Shown here: in pieces, positions 33,292 to 41,583 of the stretch
Position numbering within the stretch: position 1 is the first letter of the stretch
How the letters are laid out: each line of letters starts with the position of its first letter
Position numbers and translations under genes: made by a program
The notes under the pieces: generated by a model
Databases searched by the model: none
Seen by the model: only the letters and a program-made list of their open reading frames with translations
What the model was told of the DNA's origin: nothing
Source: CAVSNH01 sp963729275
GTDB lineage: Bacteria; Actinomycetota; Acidimicrobiia; Acidimicrobiales; RAAP-2
Direction: 5' to 3'
Length of the DNA: 64,000 bases
Assembly (NCBI GenBank): GCA_963729275.1
Contig: CAVSNH010000005.1
Coordinates: 173,259-237,258 of the forward strand

Positions 33292-34164
33292 GTGACCACC
33301 GCCGGCCAGTGGGTGGCCGGCGCCCGCCCGAGGACGCTGCCGCTCGCCGTCGGGCCGGTGCTCGTGGGCACGGCGGCGGCCTCGATGGTCGGACCCACGA
33401 TCTGGTGGCGGTTCGCCGCTGCCCTCGTCGTGTCGCTCGCCCTGCAAGTCGGCGTGAACTACGCCAACGACTACTCGGACGGGCTCCGGGGCACCGACCG
33501 CGACCGGCGGGGACCCCTGCGGCTCACGGCCAGCGGCACGGCCTCGGCCCGTTCGGTGCGGCGCGCCGCCGGGATGGCCCTTGCCGCCGCGGCCGCGGTC
33601 GGCACCGCGCTGGCCGTCGCCGTCGACCTCCGACTGCTCCTGCTCGGGGTGGTGTGCGTGGCCGGTGCCTGGCTCTATAGCGGGGGGCGCCACCCTTACG
33701 GTTACCACGGGCTCGGCGAGGTGGCCGTGCTCTTCTTCTTCGGGTTCGTGGCCACGCTGGGCTCGGCCTACGTGCAGCACCGCACCCTGCCGTCGGCCGC
33801 CTGGTGGGGGTCCCTCGTCGTGGGCCTGCCCGCCTGTGCCGTGCTCGTCGTCAACAACCTCCGCGACATCGACACCGACGGCGTCGCCGGCAAACGGACG
33901 TTGGCGGTGCGGATGGGGGGGCGGTGCACGCGGTCCGTCTACGTCGGTCTGCTCCTTGCTGCCTTCCTGGCCCTCGTCCCCGTCGCCGTCGAGCACCCGA
34001 CGGCGGCCGTCGCCTTCGCCGCTGCGCCCATGGCCGCAGCTCCCCTCCGGCGCGTCGTGGCCGGCGACCACGACCCAGCTTCGCTCGTGCGCGTGCTGGT
34101 CCTCACCGTGCGGCTGGCCGTCGCCCTGGCCGTGCTGCTGGCCGTCGGGCTGGCACTGGCGTGA
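33292..34164 (+). CDS. menA: 1,4-Dihydroxy-2-naphthoate polyprenyltransferase (MenA)
   Basis: 290 aa from GTG 33292. UbiA-family membrane prenyltransferase with about eight to nine helices. The first Asp-rich motif is NYANDYSDGLRGTDRDR, with the neighbouring RRGPLRLTASG. The second Asp-rich motif is NNLRDIDTDGVAGKRTLAVRMG. It transfers a polyprenyl chain to DHNA in the membrane to form demethylmenaquinone. Its stop overlaps the menC GTG (GTGA). No DHNA-CoA thioesterase gene is seen beside it. Confidence 0.95.
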   Translation: MTTAGQWVAGARPRTLPLAVGPVLVGTAAASMVGPTIWWRFAAALVVSLALQVGVNYANDYSDGLRGTDRDRRGPLRLTASGTASARSVRRAAGMALAAAAAVGTALAVAVDLRLLLLGVVCVAGAWLYSGGRHPYGYHGLGEVAVLFFFGFVATLGSAYVQHRTLPSAAWWGSLVVGLPACAVLVVNNLRDIDTDGVAGKRTLAVRMGGRCTRSVYVGLLLAAFLALVPVAVEHPTAAVAFAAAPMAAAPLRRVVAGDHDPASLVRVLVLTVRLAVALAVLLAVGLALA

Positions 34165-35018
34165 GCGACCTGCGATGGCACCGCGTCCGGCTCGGGGGTC
34201 GCCCGGTCGTCCTCGTCGACGGCCCCTGCGGGTGGGGCGAGGCATCGTCGTTCCCAGGGTACCCGTGCGCACCGCATGCGGCTGTGGGCGCCGCCCTCGA
34301 GGCAGCCAGCCGTCCCTGGCCCACCCCCGTCCGGGAGGACGTCCCGGTCAACGCACTGGTGTCCGAGGCGGCCTTCCGGCCGGCGGACCTCGCCGGGTTC
34401 GCTTGCGTGAAGGTCAAGGTGGGCCGGGCCGACCCCCAGCGGGATCTGGCCCTCGTCGCCGCGGTGCGAGACGCCGTGGGACCGCGGGTGGCCCTCCGCG
34501 TCGACGCCAACGGCGCCTGGGACGAGGACACCGCCGTCTCCATGATCGGACGCCTGTCCCGTTTCGACCTCGAGCTCGTCGAGCAGCCGGTGCGGACCAT
34601 CCCGGCCATGGCGCGGGTCCGGCGCCGGGTCCGGGCCCCGCTGGCGGCCGACGAATGCGTGCGGTCGCTCGAGGATGCCCGGCTGCTCCACCGGCTGGAG
34701 GCGGCCGACGCCGTCGTCCTCAAGGTCCAGCCGCTCGGCGGTGTGGGGCGGGCGCGGCAGATCGCCGAGGTCGCCGGCCTCCCGGCCGTTGTCACCTCCA
34801 TGATGGAAACCTCGGTCGGCATCGCCGTCGCTCTGCACCTCGCCGCCTCCCTCGACGAGCTCCCCTACGCCTGCGGCCTGGCCACGGCTCCCGAGGTTGA
34901 TGTGACCGACCGGCCGCTCGTGCCCGAGCGCGGCCGAATGCGTGTCCGACGGGTGGTGCCCGATCTCCGTCGGTTGACATCGGCGCTCGAGGGTTCCGGT
35001 CAGCGAGGTGGATCGTGA
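34161..35018 (+). CDS. menC: o-Succinylbenzoate synthase (MenC)
   Basis: 285 aa from GTG 34161 in a GTGA overlap with menA. Enolase-superfamily residues are visible: the catalytic Lys pair in VKVKVG, metal ligands in RVDANGAWDED, ELVEQPV and AADECV, and the second Lys in VLKVQPLGG. It dehydrates SHCHC to o-succinylbenzoate. The N-terminal capping domain is short, as in actinobacterial MenC. The 3' end overlaps the convergent menH by 19 bp. Confidence 0.94.
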   Translation: MSDLRWHRVRLGGRPVVLVDGPCGWGEASSFPGYPCAPHAAVGAALEAASRPWPTPVREDVPVNALVSEAAFRPADLAGFACVKVKVGRADPQRDLALVAAVRDAVGPRVALRVDANGAWDEDTAVSMIGRLSRFDLELVEQPVRTIPAMARVRRRVRAPLAADECVRSLEDARLLHRLEAADAVVLKVQPLGGVGRARQIAEVAGLPAVVTSMMETSVGIAVALHLAASLDELPYACGLATAPEVDVTDRPLVPERGRMRVRRVVPDLRRLTSALEGSGQRGGS

Positions 35019-35725
35019 CCCCCCGCTCGGGTCACCGTCTGACGGAGGGCGTCGGCGACGGCGCCGGGCGCCTCGAGCGGAAGAGCATGGCCGCCCTTGA
35101 CGCGCAGGCGGACCGCGCTGCGGATCCCTGCTGCCATGCGGTCGCCGATGCGTCCGTAGCGCTCGTCGCCGGTGCCGGTGACAACCGAGACGGGAATGTC
35201 GAGCTCGGGCAGCCGCGACCAGAGCGGTTCCTGGACCCCCTGGCCGAGCACCCGCAGCTGGTGCTGGAGCCGGGCGACCGTGGTGCGCTCGGCGCGCTGG
35301 GCCGCCTCGTCGGCCGGCCCCGCCAGGGTGGCGAACAGCGGCTGGGCCAGCCACCGGCGGAGGAACGCCTCGACACCGGCTCGGGCCACGTCGCCGGCCA
35401 GCGCGTCGTCGGCCCGGGCCCGGGCGGCGCGCTCGTCGTCGTCCTCGATGCCCGGCGAGCCGCTCACCACCACCAGGCCGCGCACGAGATGCGGGGAGTC
35501 CAGGGCGGCGCGCAGGCACAACCGGCCGCCCATCGAGTAGCCGCAGAAGACGCCGGGACCGTGGGCTCGCGCCAGGTGGTCGGCGGTGGCCACGAAGTCG
35601 AGATCGTCGGGCACGGCCGGGGCGAGGACGTCGAGCCGAGGCCCGGCGCCCTCGGCAAGCCGGCCGCGCACGGCGTCCCAGGCGGAGGGCGACTGGGTGA
35701 ATCCGTGCACCAGCACCGCCCGCAT
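35000..35725 (-). CDS. menH: Alpha/beta hydrolase, probable SHCHC synthase (MenH)
   Basis: 241 aa from ATG 35725. Oxyanion-hole segment VHGFTQSPSAWD, nucleophile elbow GYSMGG, acid in TGTGDERY and catalytic His in GGHALPLEAP. MenH removes pyruvate from SEPHCHC in the step after MenD. The call rests on its location between menC and menD and on the QPLFATLAG-type cap; a generic hydrolase cannot be excluded. It is divergent from menD with only 13 bp between start codons. Confidence 0.82.
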   Translation of the reverse strand: MRAVLVHGFTQSPSAWDAVRGRLAEGAGPRLDVLAPAVPDDLDFVATADHLARAHGPGVFCGYSMGGRLCLRAALDSPHLVRGLVVVSGSPGIEDDDERAARARADDALAGDVARAGVEAFLRRWLAQPLFATLAGPADEAAQRAERTTVARLQHQLRVLGQGVQEPLWSRLPELDIPVSVVTGTGDERYGRIGDRMAAGIRSAVRLRVKGGHALPLEAPGAVADALRQTVTRAGGHDPPR

Positions 35726-35738
35726 GCGAGGTGATCCT

Positions 35739-37454
35739 ATGAGTGGGGACCCGAACACCGCCTTCAGCCGTTGCCTCACTGACGAGTGGTGGCGAGCAGG
35801 TCTCGTCCACGCCGTGCTCTCTCCCGGCTCCCGATCCGCCCCCATGGCGCTGGCATTTGCCGAGCATCCGGGCGTCACCCTCCACGTCCACATCGACGAA
35901 CGTTCGGCGTCCTTCTTCGCCCTCGGCCTGGCCAAGGCGTCCGGTCGCCCCGTGGCCCTGCTGTGCACCTCGGGCACGGCCGCCGCCAACTTCCATCCCG
36001 CCGTCCTCGAGGCCCACCACGCCTCGGTCCCGCTCCTCGTGTGCACGGCCGACCGGCCACCAGAGCTGCGTGATGTGGGTGCGCCGCAGACGGTCGACCA
36101 GGCCCGTCTCTTCGGCGGGGCCGCGCACTGGTACGCCGAGCCCGAGACGCCGGCCGTCGGGCAACCACCGTCGACGTGGCGGTCGCTCGCCGCCCGGGCC
36201 TGGGCCGAGGCGGTCGGTCCGCAGCCAGGCCCTGTGCACCTCAACCTGCCGTGGCGCGAGCCGCTCGTCCCCGATGGCGATGACCGGCCCTCCTTCGATG
36301 TGGGCGGCCGGCCGGACGGTCGCCCGTGGATGGCGGTGGAGCGAGGGCGCCGGCTGGACGACGAGGTGGTGGCCCGGCTGGCGTCGCGGCTGGCGGGGAC
36401 GGAGCGGGGGGTACTCCTTGCCGGCTTCGGCGCCGGTCTGGGGCCCGGCGGGCTCGACGGCCTGGCCCGGGCCACCGGGTGGCCGATCCTGGCCGACCCC
36501 GTCTCCAACCTGCGCGCCGGTCCCCATGCCGTCTCCACCTACGACGCCCTGGCCCGGGTCGACCCGGCCGCTGCCGCCCTTCGTCCCGAGCTCGCCTTCC
36601 GAGTCGGCGCACCCCTCACGTCCAAATTCGCCATGTCGTGGCTGGCCTCGACGCCCACGGTGGTCGTCGATCCCCGCCAGTCATGGGCCGATCCCGACCG
36701 GGCTGCCGACACCATCGTCCTCGGTGACGCCCAACCGTTGGTCGACGCGCTGGCGAAACGCATCGACGCTCCACGGACCGACACGGGCTGGTGGCGACAA
36801 TGGGAGAGCGCCGAGCGACAGGCCCGGACGGTCATCGACGGTGTGCTGGACCGCTGGTCCACACCGTTCGAGGGCAGAGTCGCCCGCGACGTGATGGGCG
36901 CGCTGCCCGAGGAGAGCGCCTTCGTCGTGGCCTCGAGCATGCCGGTCCGGGACGTCGAGTCCTTCGCCGCGCCCCGGGACGGCGTGACCGTCTTCGCCAA
37001 CCGCGGGGTCAACGGCATCGACGGCTTTGTCTCCACCGCCCTCGGGGTGGCCGCCGCCCGCCCGTGGTCGACCACGGTCGCCCTCGTCGGCGACCTGTGC
37101 TTCCTGCACGACACCAACGGTCTGAGCGGAGCAGCCCGGCGCGGGGTCGACACGGTCTTCGTGGTGGTGGACAACAACGGCGGCGGCGTCTTCTCCTTCC
37201 TGCCGCAAGCCCGGCTGCCCGAGCACTTCGAGACGCTGTTCGGGACCCCTGTCGACGTTGACCTGACCCGGCTGGCCGACGCCTATGACGTGCCCCACAC
37301 CGCCGTGGAGCGCGCCGACGGTCTCGTCTCGGCCGTCGCCGACGCCGTGGCGGCCGGAGGGGTGCGGGTCGTGCACGTGCGCACTGACCGGACCGACAAC
37401 GTCGAGCGCCATCGCCGGGTGGCCGCAGACGTCGAGCGCGCCTTTACGGAGTGA
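35739..37454 (+). CDS. menD: SEPHCHC synthase (MenD)
   Basis: 571 aa from ATG 35739. Thiamine-diphosphate enzyme with the N-terminal SPGSRSAPMALAFAEHPG, HIDERSASFFALGLAK (with the ThDP-activating Glu), TSGTAAANFHPAVLEA and the C-terminal ThDP/metal motif GDLCFLHDTNGL...NNNGGGVFSFLPQ. It condenses 2-oxoglutarate with isochorismate, the committed step of the classical menaquinone pathway. The 3' end overlaps the convergent menF by 11 bp. It is transcribed alone on the plus strand. Confidence 0.96.
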   Translation: MSGDPNTAFSRCLTDEWWRAGLVHAVLSPGSRSAPMALAFAEHPGVTLHVHIDERSASFFALGLAKASGRPVALLCTSGTAAANFHPAVLEAHHASVPLLVCTADRPPELRDVGAPQTVDQARLFGGAAHWYAEPETPAVGQPPSTWRSLAARAWAEAVGPQPGPVHLNLPWREPLVPDGDDRPSFDVGGRPDGRPWMAVERGRRLDDEVVARLASRLAGTERGVLLAGFGAGLGPGGLDGLARATGWPILADPVSNLRAGPHAVSTYDALARVDPAAAALRPELAFRVGAPLTSKFAMSWLASTPTVVVDPRQSWADPDRAADTIVLGDAQPLVDALAKRIDAPRTDTGWWRQWESAERQARTVIDGVLDRWSTPFEGRVARDVMGALPEESAFVVASSMPVRDVESFAAPRDGVTVFANRGVNGIDGFVSTALGVAAARPWSTTVALVGDLCFLHDTNGLSGAARRGVDTVFVVVDNNGGGVFSFLPQARLPEHFETLFGTPVDVDLTRLADAYDVPHTAVERADGLVSAVADAVAAGGVRVVHVRTDRTDNVERHRRVAADVERAFTE

Positions 37455-38676
37455 GAGCGGGACCGGCGTGGTCGTCGCCGGTGTCGGGGCGGAGAGCGGA
37501 GCACATGGGCCCGAACTTCGCCGTCGTTTCCATCCACTCGCGGACCGGGTCGGACCCGGCGACGATGCCCGCCCCGGCGTGGAGAACGGCGCGGTGGCCG
37601 CAGATCCGGGCACACCGGAGGGCGACGGCGAACTGGCCGTCGCCCGATGAGTCGACCCAGCCGACCGGTCCCCCGTAGAGGCGGCGAGGCCGTCCTTCGA
37701 GCCGGCGGATCAGGGCTAGCGCCAATTCGGTGGGGACGCCGGCCACCGCTGGGGTCGGGTGCAGGGCGAGGGCGAGGTCGAGCGCCGAAGTGGTCGTGTT
37801 CCGAAGGCGCGCCTCGATGTCGGTCACGAAGTGGGAAAGCCCGACGAGCCGCGTGGTCGTCGGTCCCGAGACCGATGGCGGTTGGCAGCTGAAGGGGGCG
37901 AGGGACTCGACCACGGCGTCGACCACGAGCTGGTGTTCGCGTCGATCCTTGTCGGAATGGTCGAGCCACGACACGGCCGCGGCCTCGGTGCCGGCGACCG
38001 TGCCCGCCATCGGCCGGCTGCGGACGTGCGCATCGCGCCGCTCGACGAGCAATTCCGGGCTGGCACCGACAACGTCGTCGGCCAGAAACACGAAGCAGCC
38101 GGGCTGCTGCGCCACCAGGCGGGCCGCAACCTCGGCGGCGGGGATGGGATGGTCGGCCCGGACTTCGTGGTCGCGGGAGAGCACCACCTTCTCGAGCGCC
38201 CCCGACTCGATGGCGGCCAGGGCGGCACCGACGGCGTCCGTCCAGGCGGCGTGCGTCATGGGGCGGACATCCGGATCGAGGGTCGTGGGTTCGCCACCCC
38301 CGTCCTCCCCGCTGGCGTCGCGCCCGCCGCCGGCCGCAGAGACCTCGGTCACCCAGGCTTGGCCATCCTCCTCCACCCGCCAGACGCGGGCCGGGAGGAC
38401 CATGTGCGCCCCCGCCATGTCGGCCGGGTTGAAGGGCAGCGCGCCGACGGCGACCGGACGGCCTGGTGCGCACCTCGGGCCGTCGACGTAGACGGCACCG
38501 AGCACCTGCGCGACACGCCCGAGCGGCACTCGGCGGGCCACGCCCTCGCACACAAGACCGTGACCGTCGCGCCAAAAGACGAAGCTCGCCTTTGCCAGCC
38601 GACGACCGACGTCGGGCTGACGGCCGAGGGCACGAGTCCGCGCCACCAGGCGATCGGTCCTGACGCCGATGGTCAT
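37444..38676 (-). CDS. menF: Isochorismate synthase (MenF)
   Basis: 410 aa from ATG 38676, in an ATGA overlap with menG. The chorismate-binding domain occupies the C-terminal ~260 residues: LEKVVLSRDHEV, GASPELLVERRD, RPMAGTVAG, DRREHQLVVDAVVE, LSHFVTDIEARL, HPTPAVAGVP and GGPVGWVDSSGDGQFAVALR. It converts chorismate to isochorismate. The family also contains salicylate and anthranilate synthases, but the men cluster decides the name. Transcribed with merR and menG. Confidence 0.92.
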   Translation of the reverse strand: MTIGVRTDRLVARTRALGRQPDVGRRLAKASFVFWRDGHGLVCEGVARRVPLGRVAQVLGAVYVDGPRCAPGRPVAVGALPFNPADMAGAHMVLPARVWRVEEDGQAWVTEVSAAGGGRDASGEDGGGEPTTLDPDVRPMTHAAWTDAVGAALAAIESGALEKVVLSRDHEVRADHPIPAAEVAARLVAQQPGCFVFLADDVVGASPELLVERRDAHVRSRPMAGTVAGTEAAAVSWLDHSDKDRREHQLVVDAVVESLAPFSCQPPSVSGPTTTRLVGLSHFVTDIEARLRNTTTSALDLALALHPTPAVAGVPTELALALIRRLEGRPRRLYGGPVGWVDSSGDGQFAVALRCARICGHRAVLHAGAGIVAGSDPVREWMETTAKFGPMCSALRPDTGDDHAGPALTP

Positions 38677-39401
38677 CGGTGGGTCGCCGTGACCATGGCG
38701 ATGGCTCCGAGCGTCATCTGTGAGACGTGCACGTCGCAGAACCCGGCTCCTTCGACCAGCGATCGAAGCGTCGGGGCGTCCGGCAGGTAGACGGTGGAGG
38801 CGGCCAGGTAGCGATAGGCGTCCGGGTCGGACATCCGTCGACCGAGCCAGGGCACCATCCGGCCGAACCACAGGCGGTGCCCGGCCCGGGCGACCGCGGC
38901 TCGAGGCGTGGCCGCGTCCACCATGGCCACGCGGCCGCCTTCCCGGAGGACTCGGGCGCACTCGCCGAAGAAGGCCCGAAGGTCGACGAAGTTGCGGAGG
39001 GCGAATCCACAGGTGATGCCGTCGGCGGCGGCGTCGGCGAACGGCAGCCGACAGGCGTCGCCGCGGATGACGTGTAGGGGTCGACCATCGTGGGCGCCAC
39101 GAGCGGCGGCCTGGGCAAGCATGTTGGCGGACAGGTCCACGCCGACCGAGCGCATGCCCTGGGCGTCGAGCATGCGGCCGAAGTCACCGGTCCCGCAGCC
39201 GAGGTCGAGGACGAGTGCCCCGGGCGCCAGTCCCAGACGACCGGCCGTCCGCCGTCGCCAGCGGCGGTCGAGCCCGAGCGAGATCACTCGGTTGACCCGC
39301 TCGTAGTCGGCGGCCACGCGGTCGAACATGCCCTCGACGGTCGCCCGCTTGTCCTCCGGCGCCGGGAGGACGGGGTCGGTCCGGGCGGGCGGCGGGGTCA
39401 C
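38673..39401 (-). CDS. menG: Demethylmenaquinone methyltransferase (MenG/UbiE)
   Basis: 242 aa from GTG 39401, overlapping the merR stop (GTGA). SAM-binding motif I is VLDLGCGTGDFG. UbiE family signatures are FDRVAADYERVNRVISLGLD (first motif) and CGFALRNFVDLRAFFGE with VLREGGRVAMVDAATP. It methylates demethylmenaquinone in the last pathway step. It is the second gene of the merR-menG-menF operon and is translationally coupled on both sides. Confidence 0.95.
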   Translation of the reverse strand: MTPPPARTDPVLPAPEDKRATVEGMFDRVAADYERVNRVISLGLDRRWRRRTAGRLGLAPGALVLDLGCGTGDFGRMLDAQGMRSVGVDLSANMLAQAAARGAHDGRPLHVIRGDACRLPFADAAADGITCGFALRNFVDLRAFFGECARVLREGGRVAMVDAATPRAAVARAGHRLWFGRMVPWLGRRMSDPDAYRYLAASTVYLPDAPTLRSLVEGAGFCDVHVSQMTLGAIAMVTATHR

Positions 39402-40186
39402 GGTTGCTCCGCCATCCGTTTTGCCTCCTCGGCGGCGGCGGCGATCTCGGCCGGCTCGCCTACCGACTCGAGGTGCTCCTGGGCCACCTCGAGCAGGACG
39501 CGTCGGAAGTGGTGGCCAACGAGCGACGTGGCCGCCGGCAGCAGGAGGTCGAAGGCCTCGACCAACCGCGCGGCTCGGACATCGGGCGAGAGGTCGGTCT
39601 GCCGCAATGACTGCCGGACGTGGCTGTCGAAGAGCCCCACCGCTTCCTCGGCCGTCTGCCGGACGGCCTGGTCGTGGCGCCGGGCCAGCGCCAGGAGCTC
39701 GGGAAGTGGAATTCCTGCGCCGAGGAACGCCAGGCCGGCCCGTACGACGTCGACGTCGCCGTCGGTGAAGTAGGGGACGCCGTCGACCCATCGCGGCACA
39801 AGGAGACCGTCGCGCATCACGGCGTCGACCAGTTCCACGGGGACCCCCGAGCGCCGGCTGAGCTCGTTCGGGGTCAGCAGTGTGATCGACGACTCGCCCT
39901 GGTCGACGCGGGCGCGGGCCACGACGGCGGCGAGCGGTAGGTCGGCGTCGTCCAGCTCGCCACGAATGACCCGGTTGATGACGGACAAGGTGAGCCCTTG
40001 GGCCTGGAGCGCCTTGATCCGCTCGAGCCGCTCGAGGTGGAGCTCGCCGTAGAGGGCGATGCGGCCCTGGCGTACCGGGCGATCGAGCAGGCCCCGCTTC
40101 TGGTAGAAGCGGACGGTGTCGACGGACACGCCGGCCCGGGCCGCCAGCTCCTCGACCCGCATCGGTGGGTCCTGAGCCTCGCTCAT
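39398..40186 (-). CDS. MerR family transcriptional regulator heading the menG-menF operon
   Basis: 262 aa from ATG 40186 (MSEAQDPPMRVEELAARAG). The MerR HTH and wing are at about 9-75: MRVEELAARAGVSVDTVRFY, QKRGLLDRPVRQGRIALYGE, LERIKALQAQGLTL. A second, HTH-like helical unit (LTPNELSRRSGVPVELVDAV, followed by DGLLVPRWVDG) and a ~130-residue helical effector region follow; no metal-site cysteines are seen. It is co-translated with menG and menF. Its promoter holds the same palindrome as menE/menB, so autoregulation and control of menaquinone genes are inferred. The signal could be a pathway intermediate, a quinone or redox state; this is speculation. Confidence 0.85.
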   Translation of the reverse strand: MSEAQDPPMRVEELAARAGVSVDTVRFYQKRGLLDRPVRQGRIALYGELHLERLERIKALQAQGLTLSVINRVIRGELDDADLPLAAVVARARVDQGESSITLLTPNELSRRSGVPVELVDAVMRDGLLVPRWVDGVPYFTDGDVDVVRAGLAFLGAGIPLPELLALARRHDQAVRQTAEEAVGLFDSHVRQSLRQTDLSPDVRAARLVEAFDLLLPAATSLVGHHFRRVLLEVAQEHLESVGEPAEIAAAAEEAKRMAEQP

Positions 40187-40222
40187 GGCACCAATGCTAG
40201 GAGCGATCACTCCCAGAGTCAT
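40187..40222 (-). promoter_or_regulatory. merR-menG-menF promoter with palindromic operator in the spacer
   Basis: On the minus strand -35 ATGACT (40222-40217) and -10 TAGCAT (40199-40194) are 17 bp apart. The near-palindrome GGAGYGATCRCTCC (40200-40213) fills the spacer, as MerR-family operators do. The start point would fall at the ATG (40186), implying a leaderless mRNA. The site repeats at 32379-32398. Confidence 0.6.
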
Positions 40223-40398
40223 ACCCGGCCGGATTGCCGGTTGAGGTTCTCGAAATGGCGGCGGTCGGCTGCGACCACAGGGCTGATGTCCGGCCAGAGG
40301 TCGGAGGGCGTCGTCCGCACCATCAGCGGGAACCAGCCGCTGGCTTGTCAGCACCTCCCGTTGAGCCCGAAGCAGGGACTCTCGGCCCTTGCTGCTGG

Positions 40399-40977
40399 CT
40401 ATCCGAGCGGGAAGGCTTCCGTGTACTGCAGTGAGTCGTCGTCGGCTGCGGACAGCCGGTATCCGTGCAGGTTCCAAAACCGAAGGTCCGGCCTGCCCAG
40501 GTGGCCCGCAAGGATCTCCAGCACTCCACCGTGGGTCACCACCAGCGTTGGGCCGTCACCATCCCCCGCCGCACGCAGTAATGCTCCTCGTGCTCGTCGA
40601 AGAAGCACGTCCCGAGGTTCCGCACCCGGTGGATCGGGCCGCAGTCCCGCTCGCATTTGTTCGATCCATTGCGGATACGCGGCCTCGACTTCGGCGTTGG
40701 TCAATCCGGTGAACGCGCCCATGTCACGCTCACGGAGATCGGGCATCATCCGTGGTGGCTTCAGCTCCAGTCCGGCAGCAAGAACCTCCGCTGTCTGTTT
40801 GGCTCGCTGTAGGTCGGATGTCACCACGGAGTGAAAGCCGAAACGAAACAGACTCGGCGCAAGGTCGATGGCTGATCGCATGCCGAGGTCACTCAACGGT
40901 GGATCGGCCTGACCCTGGCATCGCTTCTGCGCGTTCCACGTCGACTCGCCATGGCGCAGGACGAGTAGTGCATTCAT
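40399..40977 (-). CDS. Histidine phosphatase family protein (phosphoglycerate-mutase-like)
   Basis: 192 aa from ATG 40977 (MNALLVLRHGESTWN). The phosphohistidine motif is LRHGES with His9, the second arginine is in SDLQRAKQT, and the second histidine is in VVTHGG. LRERDMGAFTGLT is the usual mid-domain signature. Members hydrolyse phosphate esters such as sugar phosphates, alpha-ribazole phosphate or PGA, and the substrate is not evident. Its start codon overlaps the stop of the decayed sigma-factor frame upstream. The DNA is a little less GC-rich than the men genes. Confidence 0.88.
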   Translation of the reverse strand: MNALLVLRHGESTWNAQKRCQGQADPPLSDLGMRSAIDLAPSLFRFGFHSVVTSDLQRAKQTAEVLAAGLELKPPRMMPDLRERDMGAFTGLTNAEVEAAYPQWIEQMRAGLRPDPPGAEPRDVLLRRARGALLRAAGDGDGPTLVVTHGGVLEILAGHLGRPDLRFWNLHGYRLSAADDDSLQYTEAFPLG

Positions 40978-41241
40978 GGATCGTGTGCTTCCAGACGGTT
41001 CGCTGGTCGCCTGGCTCGGGCGCGCTGGACGTCCGGGCACACCCGCGTCGCCACGCTGGACAGCCAGCCGCCGAGGTTCTCCACAGCGTCAGCGGTCCGT
41101 GCCACTCAGCTTCAACCACGTCTCTTGAACGGAATCGTCGGCCTCGTGGGTCGACTCCAGGCTTCGAAGCACGTCCCCCCGGACGTGCTGCTGGTGGATC
41201 CTGAGACGTCGGGCGAGGAGGTCATGATGGGTCACGGTCAC
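40974..41241 (-). pseudogene. Truncated, frameshifted ECF sigma factor (region 2 only)
   Basis: From GTG 41241 (ribosome site AAGGGA) the frame reads TVTHHDLLARRLRIHQQHVR and HEADDSVQETWLKLSGTD, which matches sigma region 2 of SigJ-like factors. After a frameshift near 41090 it continues DAVENLGGWLSSVATRVCPD and stops at 40974, overlapping the phosphatase ATG as ATGA. Region 4 and the C-terminal domain are absent, and the region 2 core (RAVAYRML-type) looks shortened. It was probably a ~300-aa sigma factor before deletion. Confidence 0.7.
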
Positions 41242-41583
41242 ATTCTTTCCCTTGCGGTCGCCATTGAATGAGATGTCCGACCGCGACCTGATGAGGAGCG
41301 GCTATCGGGCTCGTATCCGACCCATGCGCAACCCGTCGATTTTTGGGTGACCAGGGTGTTGAGCTTCCCCTGTCGTTCCAGCCTGACCCGCGCCAGGTGC
41401 CCCGGCGTTCGGCTGAGCGCCCAGGTCTGCGACCGAAGGCGGTTCTACCAGGCCCCGCCGCTGCACCTTGGCGTCGCCTTCGTTTCCCGGTCCCAGCACG
41501 AGGGCAATCGAGGGAACCTTCGAGGGTCCCGGGGGGGTTAAGAGGTGATGGGCGCCCTCCCGACCTCACGCTCGACCTGAAGG
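41242..41583. other. Intergenic region
   Basis: About 340 bases between the decayed sigma gene and the next sigma gene. No credible ORF in either strand, no tRNA and no strong hairpin was seen. A G8 run lies near 41530. Confidence 0.35.

Noticed and set aside
33939..36527. 862-codon minus-strand open frame across menA, menC, menH and menD
   Set aside because: It is antisense to well-identified men genes. High GC makes long shadow frames, and its translation has no domain features.
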